Shown one piece after another: positions 28,077 to 37,112 of a stretch of DNA of 64,000 bases (positions are counted from its first letter, which is position 1; every line of letters begins with the position of its first letter). Source of the stretch: Sphingobacteriaceae bacterium (GTDB lineage Bacteria; Bacteroidota; Bacteroidia; B-17B0; Aurantibacillaceae); contig CANKBS010000014.1 of assembly GCA_947480015.1 (NCBI GenBank), positions 1 to 64,000 on the forward strand, written 5' to 3'. Made by a program: the position numbers and the translations under genes. Below the pieces are notes generated by a model. The model made no database searches, was not told the origin of the DNA, and was given only the letters and a program-made list of their open reading frames with translations.

Positions 28077-28238
28077 ATGGGTAACAATCATCCATATACT
28101 GAATTACGTGATAAATTAATTGCCGGTACTAAGCTTGCATTTGAGCGACTAGTTGAAAAAGCGAAGTTGGAAGATGATTATCTTGTATTCTCTGATAACG
28201 GCAAGCCTATTAAAGTTAAGGCGAGATCACTTAAATAA
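28077..28238 (+). CDS. Small hypothetical protein (53 aa) inside an insertion
   Basis: Reads MGNNHPYTELRDKLI, then a helix AGTKLAFERLVEKAK and a short beta-like tail LVFSDNGKPIKVKARSLK. Charged, soluble, no signal peptide. The pattern (amphipathic helix followed by L-V-x-S-x-x-G-K-x-x-x-V-K-A) looks like a real small protein rather than random frame, and it resembles small accessory ORFs of Bacteroidota that I cannot name. I chose the ATG at 28077, though the frame is open from 28050. It lies between hemH and the permease operon together with a copy of the permease 3' end. Function unknown; antitoxin-like size is noted but not claimed. Confidence 0.55.
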   Translation: MGNNHPYTELRDKLIAGTKLAFERLVEKAKLEDDYLVFSDNGKPIKVKARSLK

Positions 28239-28247
28239 GTTCACAAA

Positions 28248-28326
28248 ATTTAAACCGGCCCAATGGGCTTATCATCGCTCAGGTGAGTGTCCATGGCATC
28301 ACGCAGACCGTTACCTACCAACATAA
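28248..28326 (-). repeat. Second copy of the permease-tail repeat (in the intact gene)
   Basis: Partner of 27889-27967 in direct orientation; includes the stop codon and last 25 codons of the ABC permease. The 359 bases from the start of one copy to the start of the other hold the small ORF. Confidence 0.85.
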
Positions 28327-29509
28327 ACGAAAGCACCAAGGTCATGATGGCAATGCCCGGTACAAAGGTGAGGTAAGCCTTATCCATTAAAATATAACCG
28401 CGGTGCGCATTTACCATTTCGCCCCAGGAAGGAATAGGAGGTTGAGCGCCAATGCCTAAAAAACTTAAACCCGCTTCGGTTAAAATAGCCGAGGCAAAAT
28501 TACTGGCGGCCATTACAATTACCGGTCCCATTACGTTTGGTAAAATATGATTAAAAATAATGCGACTGTTTTTAAAACCTAAAGCGCGTCCGGCTTCCAC
28601 AAATTCTTTTTCGCGGATGCTTAATACCTGTCCCCTTACAATACGGGCCACATCTACCCACATGGTTAAACCAACAGCAATAAACACCTGCATCACCCCT
28701 TTGCCCAATACCAAAGTAATGGCAATTACCAATAATAAAGTGGGAATGCTCCACACTACATTAATGAGCCAGCTGATCACAGTATCGGTTCTACCTCTGA
28801 AATAGCCGGCCAGAGAGCCAAGCAGAATGCCAATAAAAATGGAGATGATCACCGAAATTAAACCCACGGTTAAACTGATGCGGGTGCCAATTAATAAACG
28901 ACTCAAGAGATCACGTCCTAACAGATCGGTTCCCAACAAATATGAACGACTTTGAATATTATTTTCCTTAATAATTTTTTGTAAGTCGGCAATTGATTTT
29001 TTTTGAATTTGATTTTCACCTAAAACAACAAAACTTAATTCGTTTTTTAAAGAATCGTAAATCACTTTGGTTTTATTGTTGAGGGCATACACCACGTCGG
29101 CCAGATTAAAAGCGCTGGTGCTGCCCTTATTGGGTGTGTTGCCGGTATATTCTTCAACCAGAATATTAGGGCCCTTAAAAACATAATTGTAACAAGTGTA
29201 AGAGGCATTCGGATCGTTACGGCCAAAAAGCATGGTACTTAAAAAACCGTTAGACTCTTCCACTGCATTTCGTTTTACCAAAAGCATGTTAAGATGAAAG
29301 CCCGGTTCTTTGATATGGAGTTCGGGTTTTTGATCGTTGGCATAAGGTGTTTTATCGGGGGTTATGAGATAACCCAAAACAGAAATCACACAAGCCAACA
29401 GAATAAGAACCAAACCAAAGAGCGCTAATTTATTTCGCTTAAATCGTCGCCAGGTAAGCTCACTTAGAGATTCAGATTCGTAGTTTATAATTTTCTTTTT
29501 AAAAAACAC
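28250..29509 (-). CDS. ABC transporter permease, OppC/DppC type
   Basis: 419-residue inner-membrane subunit of a peptide or nickel-type ABC importer. N-terminal OppC-like segment (WRRFKRNKLALFGLVLILLA), a long periplasmic insertion of about 130 residues (about 50-185) typical of Bacteroidota, LGTDLLGRDLLSRLLIGTRI, then the permease core with the EAA loop (EAGRALGFKNSRIIFNHILP). The end ..GNGLRDAMDTHL is the standard OppC C-terminus. The binding protein, second permease and ATPases are not adjacent. Last gene of an operon after the GT2 gene (gap 3 bases). Confidence 0.94.
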   Translation of the reverse strand: MFFKKKIINYESESLSELTWRRFKRNKLALFGLVLILLACVISVLGYLITPDKTPYANDQKPELHIKEPGFHLNMLLVKRNAVEESNGFLSTMLFGRNDPNASYTCYNYVFKGPNILVEEYTGNTPNKGSTSAFNLADVVYALNNKTKVIYDSLKNELSFVVLGENQIQKKSIADLQKIIKENNIQSRSYLLGTDLLGRDLLSRLLIGTRISLTVGLISVIISIFIGILLGSLAGYFRGRTDTVISWLINVVWSIPTLLLVIAITLVLGKGVMQVFIAVGLTMWVDVARIVRGQVLSIREKEFVEAGRALGFKNSRIIFNHILPNVMGPVIVMAASNFASAILTEAGLSFLGIGAQPPIPSWGEMVNAHRGYILMDKAYLTFVPGIAIMTLVLSFMLVGNGLRDAMDTHLSDDKPIGPV

Positions 29510-29512
29510 AGA

Positions 29513-30628
29513 CTATTTTTTCCAGTTTGGTTTTAGGAACAAGGATGCTAAAGCCACCATGCAGGCGTAAACGGGGTAAATGCAGCCAACCGGCAAACTG
29601 TACCAAAGTAAACGCTTATTTTTAATAAAACCTGAAGCTAAAAATAACAACAAAATATCAATTGACAATTTAAAAAAGATAAAAAACAAAGCGGCATTTA
29701 AATGCTGAGCTGAGAGGTAGGCCAGCACAAAACAAAAGAGCCAGCCGGCATTAACCAAAAAGCTGAGCAGAGCTAGCGCACGATTTAAAACATTTGTGTT
29801 GGGTTTAAATTTTGAAGCCCAGCGCACTTTTTGATTAAGCAGTTGAGAAAAGGAAAAAGCAGGATAGGTATATACCAAAGCATCTTTTGATTTTAAATAA
29901 AGAATTTTAGCATCCGGAATTTTTTTGACCGCTTCCAGAAACAAAATATCGTCGCCCGAAGCAACGTTGAGGTGCGATTGAAATGATCCCGTTTTTTCGA
30001 AGATTGCTTTTGTAAAAATGAGATTAGCCCCATTACACAAAAAAGGTAGTTTATAAAAAGCACTTCCGGCAGCAAAGAGGGCCAGTACCTTGGTCTCGAT
30101 GGCTTGCAAGGCCCACAGAAGCCCCGTGTTATTAGCAATGCCAATGGGAGCTATGATCATATCGGGCTGACTTTGCTGATAAAGATCGGAGATGCTTTGC
30201 AGCCATTTGGGAGAAATGGTAAAGGTATCGGCATCGTGTAACACCACCACCGCGTTGCTTACCTGTTGCATGGCAGTAATGATACTTTGTTTTTTGCCGA
30301 TATGTTCGGGGTTTGTAATGATCTTATAATTTAAATCAGAACCTTTTAAAATGGATTCAGCGCGAAGCACCGTTTCATCGGTACTGGCATCGTTAATAAG
30401 AATGAGTTGTACTTTGCGTAACACATAATCTTGTTTTAAAATAGAACGTAAACACAGGGTGATGTTTTTTTCTTCATTGCGCGCGCAAATAATTATGCTT
30501 AAAGGCATTTGCAGGGTTTTATCTTTGGCCTTGAACCATTTTGTAAACATATATCCCAGGGCCAGAATCAGGAGCAGGGCTGCATATAACAGAAGCAAAG
30601 AAAGGAAGATATAAAGCAGGATCGTCAT
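29513..30628 (-). CDS. Membrane glycosyltransferase, family 2
   Basis: 371 residues: an N-terminal membrane helix, a GT2 catalytic domain (about 40-270) and three or four C-terminal helices. GT-A motifs are visible: LSIIICARNEEKNI, LINDASTDET, HDADT (the D-x-D metal site), SGDDILFLEAV (general base region) and NQKVRWASK (Q-x-x-R-W). This is the processive or polyprenyl-linked type of enzyme. It starts inside the flippase gene (four-base overlap, ATGA), so they act together, probably in surface glycolipid or polysaccharide synthesis. Confidence 0.92.
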   Translation of the reverse strand: MTILLYIFLSLLLLYAALLLILALGYMFTKWFKAKDKTLQMPLSIIICARNEEKNITLCLRSILKQDYVLRKVQLILINDASTDETVLRAESILKGSDLNYKIITNPEHIGKKQSIITAMQQVSNAVVVLHDADTFTISPKWLQSISDLYQQSQPDMIIAPIGIANNTGLLWALQAIETKVLALFAAGSAFYKLPFLCNGANLIFTKAIFEKTGSFQSHLNVASGDDILFLEAVKKIPDAKILYLKSKDALVYTYPAFSFSQLLNQKVRWASKFKPNTNVLNRALALLSFLVNAGWLFCFVLAYLSAQHLNAALFFIFFKLSIDILLLFLASGFIKNKRLLWYSLPVGCIYPVYACMVALASLFLKPNWKK

Positions 30629-31596
30629 TTTTTGGTTCCGAATAACTTGAAATTAAAATTTTGACGCAGTAAAATGACATAACCAAAAATACTGGGGATG
30701 ATTATATTTACCAGCCAGATCAAAGCAGAGGATAGAGCCAAAGCCGTTTCGCTAATCCCTGAATCTTTAAACACTACCAGTGCAATAGCTGCACGAATGG
30801 CTGCTTCCAGCACACTTATCATGGGGATGGTAGTGGTGATGAGGAAATACAATAAAATATTCGGCACAATAGCGGCTGTTAAATGCGGATGAAATAAAAA
30901 GATGAGTAAAAAGAATTGCGTAAAAAAAACACCGTAACGGATCAAAGAAAAGCCGAATAATTTGCCGAGTAGTGAAAAAGAGAATTTGTAATTAAAATCT
31001 TCTACCTCCGAATTTTTACTGATTTTTTTCGAAATGAAATTAAGCAGATCGTTTATTCGGTAAATACATAAACTTAAGATCACAAGCAGTATAAGTCCAA
31101 TGGCACTGGTAAGATAAGTCATCCACAAGGAGTCGGAATTAAAATGACGTAGTTCAAAAAGCAGAGCTATAAATCCGGCAATGATGGTAATGGATAACTG
31201 AAACATGCCACCCACAAAATGCAGCACGGTAATTTTAGGACGATTCTCAATTTTAAAGAAAATAATTTTGGCTACAAATTCGGTGGCTCGTCCGGGTGCC
31301 AGATTACCCAGACACACCCCGCTATACACCGATTTGGTGGCCGTTTTGTACGATACATGCTGAATGGGTGCTGTAATGAGTTTCCATTTATAGGCTTCAA
31401 TGCCCCAGTTAAATGGGATAAGACAAAGACAAACCATAAAACAAAGGATGCCGGTGCCAGAAAAAGCTGATTGAGCAAGCAGGTTTAATTTTTCACCACT
31501 GAGGTCACTTTTGAGCCGGATGTAAATGATCACAAAACTGAAAACACCGATCAAAAGTTTTATAAGTATAGAAAGTATTTTTTTCCGATGTTTCAA
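30625..31596 (-). CDS. Lysylphosphatidylglycerol synthase-like membrane (flippase-like) protein
   Basis: 323 residues with about eight membrane helices, of the UPF0104/AglD-like family (LPG_synthase_TM). Marks include NWGIEAYKWKLI, YSGVCLGNLAPGRATEF and a final VFKDSGISETALALSSALIWLVN block. Family members are thought to move or modify lipid-linked molecules. Coupled by overlap to the GT2 gene and followed by the ABC permease. Divergent from ruvC across 23 bases. Confidence 0.88.
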   Translation of the reverse strand: MKHRKKILSILIKLLIGVFSFVIIYIRLKSDLSGEKLNLLAQSAFSGTGILCFMVCLCLIPFNWGIEAYKWKLITAPIQHVSYKTATKSVYSGVCLGNLAPGRATEFVAKIIFFKIENRPKITVLHFVGGMFQLSITIIAGFIALLFELRHFNSDSLWMTYLTSAIGLILLVILSLCIYRINDLLNFISKKISKNSEVEDFNYKFSFSLLGKLFGFSLIRYGVFFTQFFLLIFLFHPHLTAAIVPNILLYFLITTTIPMISVLEAAIRAAIALVVFKDSGISETALALSSALIWLVNIIIPSIFGYVILLRQNFNFKLFGTKK

Positions 31597-31619
31597 TTTA
31601 GGCTAAATTTACATTTTTA

Positions 31620-32177
31620 ATGGCAGTTAACGACAGAATAATATTGGGAATTGATCCCGGCACCATTGTGATGGGCTATGGCATACTGCACATTCAGAAT
31701 ACAACTTTAAAACCACTAGGCATTGGCGTAATTAAACTCGATAAATACGATGATCACGCCATTCGTTTAAAAAAAATATTTGAGCGCACGGTTAGCATCA
31801 TCGAAGAATTTAAACCCGATGAACTGGCCATTGAAGCACCCTTTTTTGGTAAGAACGTGCAATCGATGCTTAAGCTGGGAAGAGCACAGGGTGTGGCCAT
31901 TGCGGCAGCCTTAAGTAAAAATATTCCTATTACCGAATACTCGCCTAAAAAAATAAAAATGAGTATTACAGGTAATGGTAATGCCAGTAAAGAACAGGTG
32001 GCTGCCATGTTACAGCAAATACTGGGAGTAGATAGTATGCATGAATACTTGGATGCCACCGATGCCATGGGTGCAGCACTTTGTCATTATTATCAAAATA
32101 AAAAAACAGCAGGTAGCGGAAAATCTTACAGTGGCTGGAAAGCCTTTTTAACAGACAATCCCAAAAGAAAAGTTTGA
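31620..32177 (+). CDS. ruvC: Holliday junction resolvase
   Basis: 185-residue endonuclease that resolves Holliday junctions made by RuvAB. The RNase H-like fold shows all acidic residues: Asp12 in ILGIDPGT, Glu72 in LAIEAPFFGKN, and the C-terminal pair in EYLDATDAMGAALCH. YSPKKIKMSITGNGNASKEQ is the conserved DNA-binding block. The frame extends slightly past the family end with a basic tail (SGWKAFLTDNPKRKV). ruvA and ruvB are not nearby. Confidence 0.96.
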   Translation: MAVNDRIILGIDPGTIVMGYGILHIQNTTLKPLGIGVIKLDKYDDHAIRLKKIFERTVSIIEEFKPDELAIEAPFFGKNVQSMLKLGRAQGVAIAAALSKNIPITEYSPKKIKMSITGNGNASKEQVAAMLQQILGVDSMHEYLDATDAMGAALCHYYQNKKTAGSGKSYSGWKAFLTDNPKRKV

Positions 32178-32187
32178 TAGCTTGTTC

Positions 32188-33495
32188 TTATCTCTTTAAG
32201 GAATTAAGTTTGGCATAACCGATTAACTGATCGTAATAAGTTCCGAATTTACGGTGATAGACTAAAATATTATAATCGTTTTCAGTATCCCAATGGTTGC
32301 CTTCTGTAACGGTTTCATCGCCGGTTTTTGTGGCATCATTACTCAGCACGTACATGTAATTATAATAACCTTGTTTTAGATACAATTTGGCTTCGTAACC
32401 AACTCGCTGATAATTGTAAGTCATTTTACTGTTTTTGTTCATGCGCCAATCGGTGAGTTTGCCCATCACATAAAAATTACCACCGGTTACCGGATTAGCG
32501 TAGGGAAGAAAAAATTCAACATACACGTAATCGGCTTCAAGGTCCACATTACCTTGCGTTTCGCGGTTTTTGATCAGAAAATTTCCATTCAAATCATTGT
32601 AAAACGAATAAGATTTATTGGCTCTTAACTCATCGGGATAAAGTACCACATGGTTTTTATTACTTTCATCCCGATAAATATTGGCAACTTTCTCGGTTAA
32701 AAAACGCAGACTCCGCATATCAAAATACCTGAATTCATTGCCACCATTAAAGGTGCTGGCATCATCCATTGAATAGGTGAATTGGCTACCATTCATAAAA
32801 GTTGGTTTGATGTCGGTAACGGCATTATCCCATCGGTAATTTTGTGTTAATACCACTTTCATGTCTTTATATGGATTATTCAAATCATAAGCATTGGCAG
32901 AAATTGTAAAGTCGATGTGTTGTTTGTTGAATTGTTCACCATCGCTCATAGCCTGGCGAAAGGTAGAGAGTAACGATACTTTATTGTCGTATACCATCAT
33001 GCGCCGTGTAAAGGCTATATTATCTTTATTGCCATCTATATAAACGTACATAATGTAATTACCGCTTTTGGTAAACGACATGTTGGTTTGTGGAAATAAA
33101 ATATCGTAATGTGTGTATTTTTGAAAGGTATTAGAGGCGTAAGCAAAATTAAAAATGTTCACATCAGAAAATCCACCCAAATATTCGCTGGCCATTAAAT
33201 CGCTGGGAGTCCAGTCGGCGTTACAAAGTACAAAGGTGAGGGTGTAGTTTTTTTTATCGCCATCCAAATCATCAAAACTTAATTGAATTTGCTGGGCCGA
33301 GTTGAGTTCAATAATAGGAGCCGCATAATCCCAACTACTTTCGTGAAATTGAATGGTTTTAAGATTCGATTTATAAACGTAGTCATCGTATTTCAATACA
33401 TTATCATTTACATAATCATCATCGGGTGTTACCGTTTGGGCTTTGTTTATGAAGTGACCTAAAAAAAACAGTAGAATTAAGAGTTTATTCAGCAT
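32188..33495 (-). CDS. Type IX secretion system plug-family protein (DUF5103)
   Basis: 435 residues with a signal peptide (LLILLFFLGHFINKAQ). It matches the family formerly called DUF5103: YVYKSNLKTIQFHESSWDYA, then QIQLSFDDLDGD, YTLTFVLCNADW, FTKSGNYIMYVYIDG and WRMNKNSKMTYN. In Flavobacterium the family member blocks the SprA (Sov) translocon pore when no cargo passes. It implies that the genome encodes T9SS, though no other T9SS part is in the window. Monocistronic on the minus strand. Confidence 0.88.
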   Translation of the reverse strand: MLNKLLILLFFLGHFINKAQTVTPDDDYVNDNVLKYDDYVYKSNLKTIQFHESSWDYAAPIIELNSAQQIQLSFDDLDGDKKNYTLTFVLCNADWTPSDLMASEYLGGFSDVNIFNFAYASNTFQKYTHYDILFPQTNMSFTKSGNYIMYVYIDGNKDNIAFTRRMMVYDNKVSLLSTFRQAMSDGEQFNKQHIDFTISANAYDLNNPYKDMKVVLTQNYRWDNAVTDIKPTFMNGSQFTYSMDDASTFNGGNEFRYFDMRSLRFLTEKVANIYRDESNKNHVVLYPDELRANKSYSFYNDLNGNFLIKNRETQGNVDLEADYVYVEFFLPYANPVTGGNFYVMGKLTDWRMNKNSKMTYNYQRVGYEAKLYLKQGYYNYMYVLSNDATKTGDETVTEGNHWDTENDYNILVYHRKFGTYYDQLIGYAKLNSLKR

Positions 33496-33500
33496 GTTAT

Positions 33501-33508
33501 CAAAGATA
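33501..33508 (-). promoter_or_regulatory. -7 box for the T9SS plug gene
   Basis: TATCTTTG on the minus strand (TAnnTTTG), only five bases before the ATG at 33495. This predicts a very short leader. Confidence 0.45.
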
Positions 33509-33627
33509 AGGAAATAGGCTTAGGGTTAATAGCCGTGAGTTTCTAAATGTGGCTATACAGGTGAAATTAACATCAATTATACAATGCTGTTTAAGAAGAA
33601 TTCGTGTGGAAATAGTTTTGAAAGAAC

Positions 33628-34251
33628 TTATTTATTCTTCACCGTGAATAAATTCACCTTGCTTTCTTCTTTTTTGAGTAGGCGTTTGATGTTTTTGCGG
33701 TGGGTTACAATTAAAAGAAGCGCAACAATGATGGAGAAAACCAGGAGGATGGGATTGTTATTGCCAAGCACAATGTTTAAAAAAATAGGGAAACTGACAC
33801 CGGCCAGCATGGAAGAGAGTGAAACAATACGACTTGAAAGAAGGCAGATTAAAAATACCAATAAAGAGAGGGCACAGGCGGTTGGAACGATGCAAATAAC
33901 GATACCTAAAATGGTGGCTACCCCTTTACCACCTCTGAAACCGGCAAAAATGGGGAATATATGTCCAATCAAAGCCGCCACCCCGAGTGCCAGTTGCAAA
34001 TCGACAAAAGCGTTGCTGCCAATTTCGAAGGTCGAGAAATAAGAAAGCGCTACAGACAGGGCGCCTTTAATTATATCAATGATAAGTACGGGAATACCGG
34101 CACTGCGCCCAAGTACACGAAAGGTATTCGTGGCTCCGGCGTTACCACTTCCAAATTCCCTTACATCAATGTTATAGAAAGTTTTACCGATCCAAACTGA
34201 AGTTGGAATGGATCCTAATAAATAGGCTATAAGAACTAAGACTGTAACCAA
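33628..34251 (-). CDS. plsY: Acyl-phosphate:glycerol-3-phosphate acyltransferase
   Basis: 207-residue membrane enzyme that acylates glycerol 3-phosphate at position 1 using acyl phosphate, the first step of phospholipid synthesis. The three PlsY loops are present: AYLLGSIPTSVWIGK, GSGNAGATNTFRVLG, and GHIFPIFAGFRGGKGVAT. About five membrane helices; the C-terminus is basic and cytoplasmic (THRKNIKRLLKKEESK). Stands alone between the plug gene and gdhA. Confidence 0.96.
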   Translation of the reverse strand: MVTVLVLIAYLLGSIPTSVWIGKTFYNIDVREFGSGNAGATNTFRVLGRSAGIPVLIIDIIKGALSVALSYFSTFEIGSNAFVDLQLALGVAALIGHIFPIFAGFRGGKGVATILGIVICIVPTACALSLLVFLICLLSSRIVSLSSMLAGVSFPIFLNIVLGNNNPILLVFSIIVALLLIVTHRKNIKRLLKKEESKVNLFTVKNK

Positions 34252-34301
34252 CGTTATTTGATTGTTAAATTAACCAGAGCAAATCTAAAAATTTATTTCA
34301 A

Positions 34302-34345
34302 ATAAAAAAGCACCTAAACTTCTGTAGTAGAAAGTTTAAGTGCTT
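34302..34345 (-). terminator. Rho-independent terminator after gdhA
   Basis: AAGCACTTAAACT and AGTTTAGGTGCTT (minus-strand sense) form a 13-base stem with one mismatch and a 12-base loop, followed by TTTTTTATTT. It lies just after the glutamate dehydrogenase stop. Confidence 0.8.
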
Positions 34346-34364
34346 GATTAATAGTTTTTTATGA

Positions 34365-35642
34365 TTAGTAGGCGCCTTTTAACTTAACACCTTGCTCTAA
34401 TTTTTGCAAGGCAGTAATATAAGCGGCAATACGCATACTGGTTTTAAAAACTTCGGCATTGTGCCAAACAGCTTCAAAAGCAATGTTCATTTTTAAATCG
34501 TGACGGCTGTTTACTTCTTCTTCTGTCCAGTAATAACCGGCTTTATTTTGAACCCACTCAAAATAACTTACGGTAACACCACCGGCATTAGCTAAAATAT
34601 CGGGAACCACAATAATTTTTTTGTTATTCAAAATTGGATCAGCTTCAGGCATTGTTGGACCGTTAGCACCTTCCACAATCAATTTTGCTTGAATGTGTGG
34701 GGCATTTTGTTCGGTAATAACATTTTGTAAAGCGGCCGGAACCAACACGTCACATTTGCTAATTAGCAATTCGGAGTTTTTAATTTCGGTTGCACCGGTA
34801 AAGCCTTTTAAATTGCGGTTGTTTTTACCGGCATAATCAATAGCTGCTAACACGTCAATTCCTTTTTCGTTGTAAAAAGAACCGCTGTGATCACCAATAC
34901 CAACAATTTTCACCCCTTGTTCAGAAAGTAAACGTGCGGCATGAGAACCCACATTACCAAAACCTTGAACAACTGCTGTAACTTCTTTAGGATTTAACCC
35001 CATTTTCTTAAGGGCGGCTAAAGTCACTACCATTACACCACGGCCGGTAGCGGCATCTCTGCCTAATGATCCACCCACTGCCAGTGGTTTACCGGTAATA
35101 ACACCCGGACTATCAACCCCTGTGTTTTTATTAAATTCATCTAAGATCCAGGCCATTTCGCGACCACTGGTTCCCATATCGGGAGCAGGAATATCTTTAT
35201 TTACACCAAACACATCTTTCATGGCTACTGCGTAGGCACGTGAAATACGTTCTAATTCACCCACACTGTGAGCGCGTGGATCGAGTTTAATACCACCTTT
35301 GGCACCACCATAAGGTAAGTTGGCTACCGCACATTTAAAGCTCATCCAAGCTGCAAGGGCCATTACTTCATCGGCATTTACATCCATGGCGTAACGAATA
35401 CCACCTTTACTCGGACCAAGATGGGTACTATGTACCGTACGGTATCCTTCAAATACTTGAATTTTACCGTTGTCCATCATAACGGGCAAACTTACTTTAA
35501 CTTGTTTACTAGGATTTTTTAAAACCAGGGCTACTTCTTCGCTAAGGTTCATCAATTTAGCCGCTGCATCTAAGCGGGCCAATACAGCCTCAAACATACT
35601 TTCGTGTTGTGCCTGAGCTGCATTTACTGTTTGTGTTGACAT
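34365..35642 (-). CDS. Glu/Leu/Phe/Val-type dehydrogenase (glutamate dehydrogenase)
   Basis: 425-residue cytoplasmic enzyme for reversible deamination of an amino acid, most likely glutamate. Signature PYGGAKGGIKLDP holds the catalytic lysine; GPSKGGIRY and PAPDMGTS are further family blocks; the NAD(P)-binding motif is VVQGFGNVGSHAA. The size fits the hexameric glutamate dehydrogenases of bacteria and archaea. Monocistronic with its own terminator. Confidence 0.94.
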   Translation of the reverse strand: MSTQTVNAAQAQHESMFEAVLARLDAAAKLMNLSEEVALVLKNPSKQVKVSLPVMMDNGKIQVFEGYRTVHSTHLGPSKGGIRYAMDVNADEVMALAAWMSFKCAVANLPYGGAKGGIKLDPRAHSVGELERISRAYAVAMKDVFGVNKDIPAPDMGTSGREMAWILDEFNKNTGVDSPGVITGKPLAVGGSLGRDAATGRGVMVVTLAALKKMGLNPKEVTAVVQGFGNVGSHAARLLSEQGVKIVGIGDHSGSFYNEKGIDVLAAIDYAGKNNRNLKGFTGATEIKNSELLISKCDVLVPAALQNVITEQNAPHIQAKLIVEGANGPTMPEADPILNNKKIIVVPDILANAGGVTVSYFEWVQNKAGYYWTEEEVNSRHDLKMNIAFEAVWHNAEVFKTSMRIAAYITALQKLEQGVKLKGAY

Positions 35643-35794
35643 AAGTAAAATATAGTTTATTAACTGGGGCGTAAAATTACGGAAAATATATTAATTATAG
35701 GCTCAGCCTTCCATTAATCTTGAGCATTTTATAACATATCTTGGCTTCACTAAACTTGTCAAAACCTGGCTTGTTTTGTTAATTTGGCGTTCTT

Positions 35795-36265
35795 ATGGAG
35801 GAGTTTGTAAAGATTTTATCAGTGTTTGTGACCTGTGCCTTGGCTTTTGGTAAAATCGGTTTCCCAACTGCATTTTTAGTTTTTAATTCCAATTTTATTA
35901 AAGTGATTTTAGTCACCTGTGCCGGTGGTATTAGCGGAAATATTTTATTTACCTATTTAAGCGCCTTCTTATTAAAATGGCGACATAATTACCGCTTGAA
36001 AAAACATAAAATTCATGCGCGTCAGATTTTTACTAAATTTAATCGTCGCGTGATTCGAATTAAACAACGTTTTGGTTTGGCGGGTATTGCTTTTATTACA
36101 CCGGTTATTTTATCAACGCCGGTTGGTGCTTTTTTAGCCGATCGTTTTTATAAAGATAAAAAAAAGGTCATCTTATACCTTAGCCTCTCTACTGTATTTT
36201 GGGCACTGGCCTTGTATTGTTTATTGTACTTTTTTCAGGATCAGGTAAAAGTATGGCTGAACTAA
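35795..36265 (+). CDS. Small membrane protein, COG2426/small multidrug export-like
   Basis: 156 residues with four hydrophobic helices and a basic central loop (KWRHNYRLKKHKIHARQIF). The C-terminal half has FGLAGIAFITPVILSTPVGAFLA, which recalls the small multi-drug export (COG2426) and SNARE-associated families (G-x-x-G-I-A-x-x-x-P-x-x-S-x-P-V-G). Function is not established. The last 13 bases overlap the start of the next gene. Confidence 0.68.
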   Translation: MEEFVKILSVFVTCALAFGKIGFPTAFLVFNSNFIKVILVTCAGGISGNILFTYLSAFLLKWRHNYRLKKHKIHARQIFTKFNRRVIRIKQRFGLAGIAFITPVILSTPVGAFLADRFYKDKKKVILYLSLSTVFWALALYCLLYFFQDQVKVWLN

Positions 36266-36951
36266 AACATAAAAAACAGTTGTTCTTTGATTTTGACGAT
36301 ACCCTATGGGATTTTCAAAAAAACTCGGCACACATACTGGAGGAATTATTTTACGAATACCAACTCGCCGACAAACTAAAAACCGATTATACAAATTTCG
36401 AAAAAACGTATCAAACTATTAATCGCGAGTTGTGGAAGAAATATTACAAAAAAGAGATTGATAAGCACCACCTGCGCAATCACCGTTTCGATAAGGTTTT
36501 TAAAGCCTTTGGCTATACTAATTACGAAGAGAATTTAGAAGTAACCAATCATTATTTGAGACGCGGACCCAAAGGCATTCATTTAAAAGAAGGCTGTATT
36601 GAAACGCTCGATTATTTGAAACCCAACTATCAACTCCATATTATTACCAATGGCTTTAAAGAATCGCAGGATATAAAAATAGAGGTCTGCGGTTTAAAAA
36701 GTTATTTTTCTCAAATCATCATCAGCGAAGAACATGATTTGGTAAAACCCGAAGAAAGAATTTTCAGATTGGCGGAAAATTTTGCCGGGGCTAAAACCGA
36801 AGACTGTGTGATGATCGGAGATAGTCTGGAAAGTGATATTGAAGGTGCCCTGAATGCCGGTTGGGAAGCCATTTACATGGCAGGCAATAAAGATCATAAC
36901 TACGGTGGCAGAACCATATACAAACTCGAAGAGTTAAAGAATTTGTTTTAG
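36253..36951 (+). CDS. YjjG-type HAD nucleotidase
   Basis: 232 residues of the HAD superfamily. LFFDFDDTLWDFQKN holds the nucleophile and acid aspartates; HIITNGF is motif 2; KPEERIF carries the motif 3 lysine; and VMIGDSLESDIEGALNAGWEAIYM the motif 4 aspartates. The overall pattern fits YjjG, a 5'-nucleotidase that removes non-canonical pyrimidine nucleotides. I chose the ATG at 36253 (MAELKHKK) inside the upstream gene; the frame runs back to 36199 without family similarity. Confidence 0.9.
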   Translation: MAELKHKKQLFFDFDDTLWDFQKNSAHILEELFYEYQLADKLKTDYTNFEKTYQTINRELWKKYYKKEIDKHHLRNHRFDKVFKAFGYTNYEENLEVTNHYLRRGPKGIHLKEGCIETLDYLKPNYQLHIITNGFKESQDIKIEVCGLKSYFSQIIISEEHDLVKPEERIFRLAENFAGAKTEDCVMIGDSLESDIEGALNAGWEAIYMAGNKDHNYGGRTIYKLEELKNLF

Positions 36952-36997
36952 CAACTCTTTTTAATTTTTAGGCCCTCATTATTTTAACTACCCGAAT

Positions 36998-37064
36998 TCA
37001 CAAAGTATTTTTGTTCTCCTCTGTGGTCCTTTGTGAAAACCTCTGTGTTCTCCGTGGTTAAACT
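36998..37064. repeat. CTCTGTG-type dispersed repeat
   Basis: Contains CTCTGTGGTCCTTTGTG and CCTCTGTGTTCTCCGTGG, a pattern recurring as near-identical copies in intergenic DNA of many environmental bacteria, to my knowledge without a known function. A related copy in both orientations lies at 46751-46875. Confidence 0.6.
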
Positions 37065-37112
37065 TCCCAAGGTCGAGGAGATTTTATAATACGAGTAAAC
37101 CCCACATCTAAA

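Noticed and set aside
33584-34042. 152-codon ORF opposite plsY
   Set aside because: It is the shadow of plsY, whose catalytic loops are clear on the minus strand.
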